NCBI RefSeq assembly: GCF_000002075.1 | Contig: NW_004797746.1 | Coordinates: 67,242 to 131,241 of the forward strand | Origin: Aplysia californica | Lineage: Eukaryota; Mollusca; Gastropoda; Aplysiida; Aplysiidae | Direction: 5' to 3' | Length of the DNA: 64,000 bases | Shown: in pieces, positions 63,267 to 64,000 of the stretch | How positions within the stretch are numbered: position 1 is the stretch's first letter | How the letters are laid out: the number at the start of each line of letters is the position of its first letter | Made by a program: the position numbers and the translations under genes | Notes under the pieces: generated by a model | What the model saw: only the letters and a program-made list of their open reading frames with translations | Databases searched by the model: none | What the model was told of the DNA's origin: nothing

Positions 63267-64000
63267 CTGAAAAAAATTGTTTGCTTAATCCCCAATAATT
63301 TTGCATGGGAAGCACTTTTGCAGCAAGCGACCATGCCACCCTAACAAACTAAACCTAGCATCAAGGTTTTTTGCTATTTCCCCCCCCCCCCCAAAAGTTG
63401 CCACAAAAAATGGCAAAAGTTGCCAATAATTTTCAAGCTTTCACTCTCTGTGACGACTTTTGTAGCGATACACGTTGATAGAGGCATTACTCCAAAGAAC
63501 TGGAATTTCTTGTGCTGTGTCTTAATCATCCAGAACATCATTTGCAGCCACATAAACATGAAAAATAAAGGTTTCACAACAGATTGAAATCAAAATTAGA
63601 ACAGCACATAAACAACCACAAAAATTAACAAATAAGGGCCTGTGCCTACCTATCCGAAGATTGGTTGCTTTAACCCAGGCCCTTAACATGAGTAATTCAA
63701 GAAAAAGTATAGGATATTATACATAAATTAAGAAATTACACACAAAGGGCCTGCCAGTGTCAGTATTCAGTTTTTGTGGCGATACGCTCAAACAAAATAC
63801 ATTTATATTTCTAAAAACGCAGGAAAAACATCAAACTAAATGTTTGCATGTGTGTGTGATCATTACAGTTGAACCTGCCATGACGGCCACCTGTGCAAAC
63901 AGCCACTTTCCATTCCTCCCCTTGCGTTTTTTCTATATAATTTTAACTGAGTAAAACGGGCACCTGTCCAACGCGGACGCGGTCACCATATTTTAACACA
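63267..64000 (-). other. MSH6 intron 1 (partial)
   Basis: No start codon or PIP-box-like segment (QxxLxxFF) is found on the - strand here. Poly(C) at 63381-63392. Exon 1 must lie beyond the window. Confidence 0.7.

Noticed and set aside
63374-63577. Possible MSH6 exon 1
   Set aside because: Frame lacks the QxxLxxFF PIP box and any good donor in the right phase.
1-64000. CRISPR array, bacterial operon or prophage
   Set aside because: Spliced animal genes and eukaryotic repeats throughout; the tandem repeats present are microsatellites or SINE copies without regular spacers.

Overview
The window is eukaryotic and animal, most likely from a mollusc and probably a gastropod. That taxon is inferred from short introns dense in SINEs and MITEs, many AGATCT-type palindromic stretches, and the protein sequences; nothing here proves it. 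It holds two intron-rich, convergent host genes in a bed of small non-autonomous mobile elements. Two assembly gaps interrupt it (39163-40056 and 55573-55672).

Left part, + strand (about 577-8559): an EMI1/EMI2-type APC/C inhibitor (FBXO5/FBXO43 orthologue). A non-coding first exon ends at 669 and four coding exons follow (2639-4515, 5182-5296, 7222-7347, 8317-8559), giving 786 residues. Visible parts are a DSGFSE phosphodegron-like motif, an extra cysteine cluster, the F-box region, a KEN box made at an exon junction, a D-box-like motif, the zinc-binding region with all ligands, and the RL tail.

Middle (8560-20900): 3' UTR and intergenic DNA with a MITE that contains a second MITE, a Tc1/mariner transposase fragment, a LINE 3' end and tRNA-related SINEs. 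A 2.0 kb hAT-type element (17465-19500, 8-bp target duplication) lies inside what looks like the last coding exon of MSH6.

Right part, - strand (20905-63266): MSH6, the mismatch-recognition subunit of MutS-alpha, in at least 33 located exons. These cover the PWWP domain, the acidic linker, the mismatch-binding domain with its F-Y-E motif, connector, lever, clamp and the full ATPase. Exon 1 (PIP box) lies beyond the right edge. One exon of about 37 codons before the lever domain is missing and probably lies in the 894-N gap. Almost every junction was checked by phase and by alignment to human MSH6 as I remember it.

Most striking signal: several SINE families with different 5' parts (A, about 180 nt; B, about 395 nt; C; and a tRNA-headed form) share one 3' module. 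It is a 7-bp hairpin with a 20-nt loop followed by a TACTAAAACTAAA tail. The stem exists as GGCACTT/AAGTGCC and as GGCGCTC/GAGCGCC, a double compensatory change. Hairpin-only insertions with their own target-site duplications show that this module is the 3' end. In MSH6 introns almost all full copies are in the sense orientation. At least nine tails lie within about 125 nt upstream of a splice acceptor, and in two cases the TACTAAAAC tail sits at branch-point distance from the exon.
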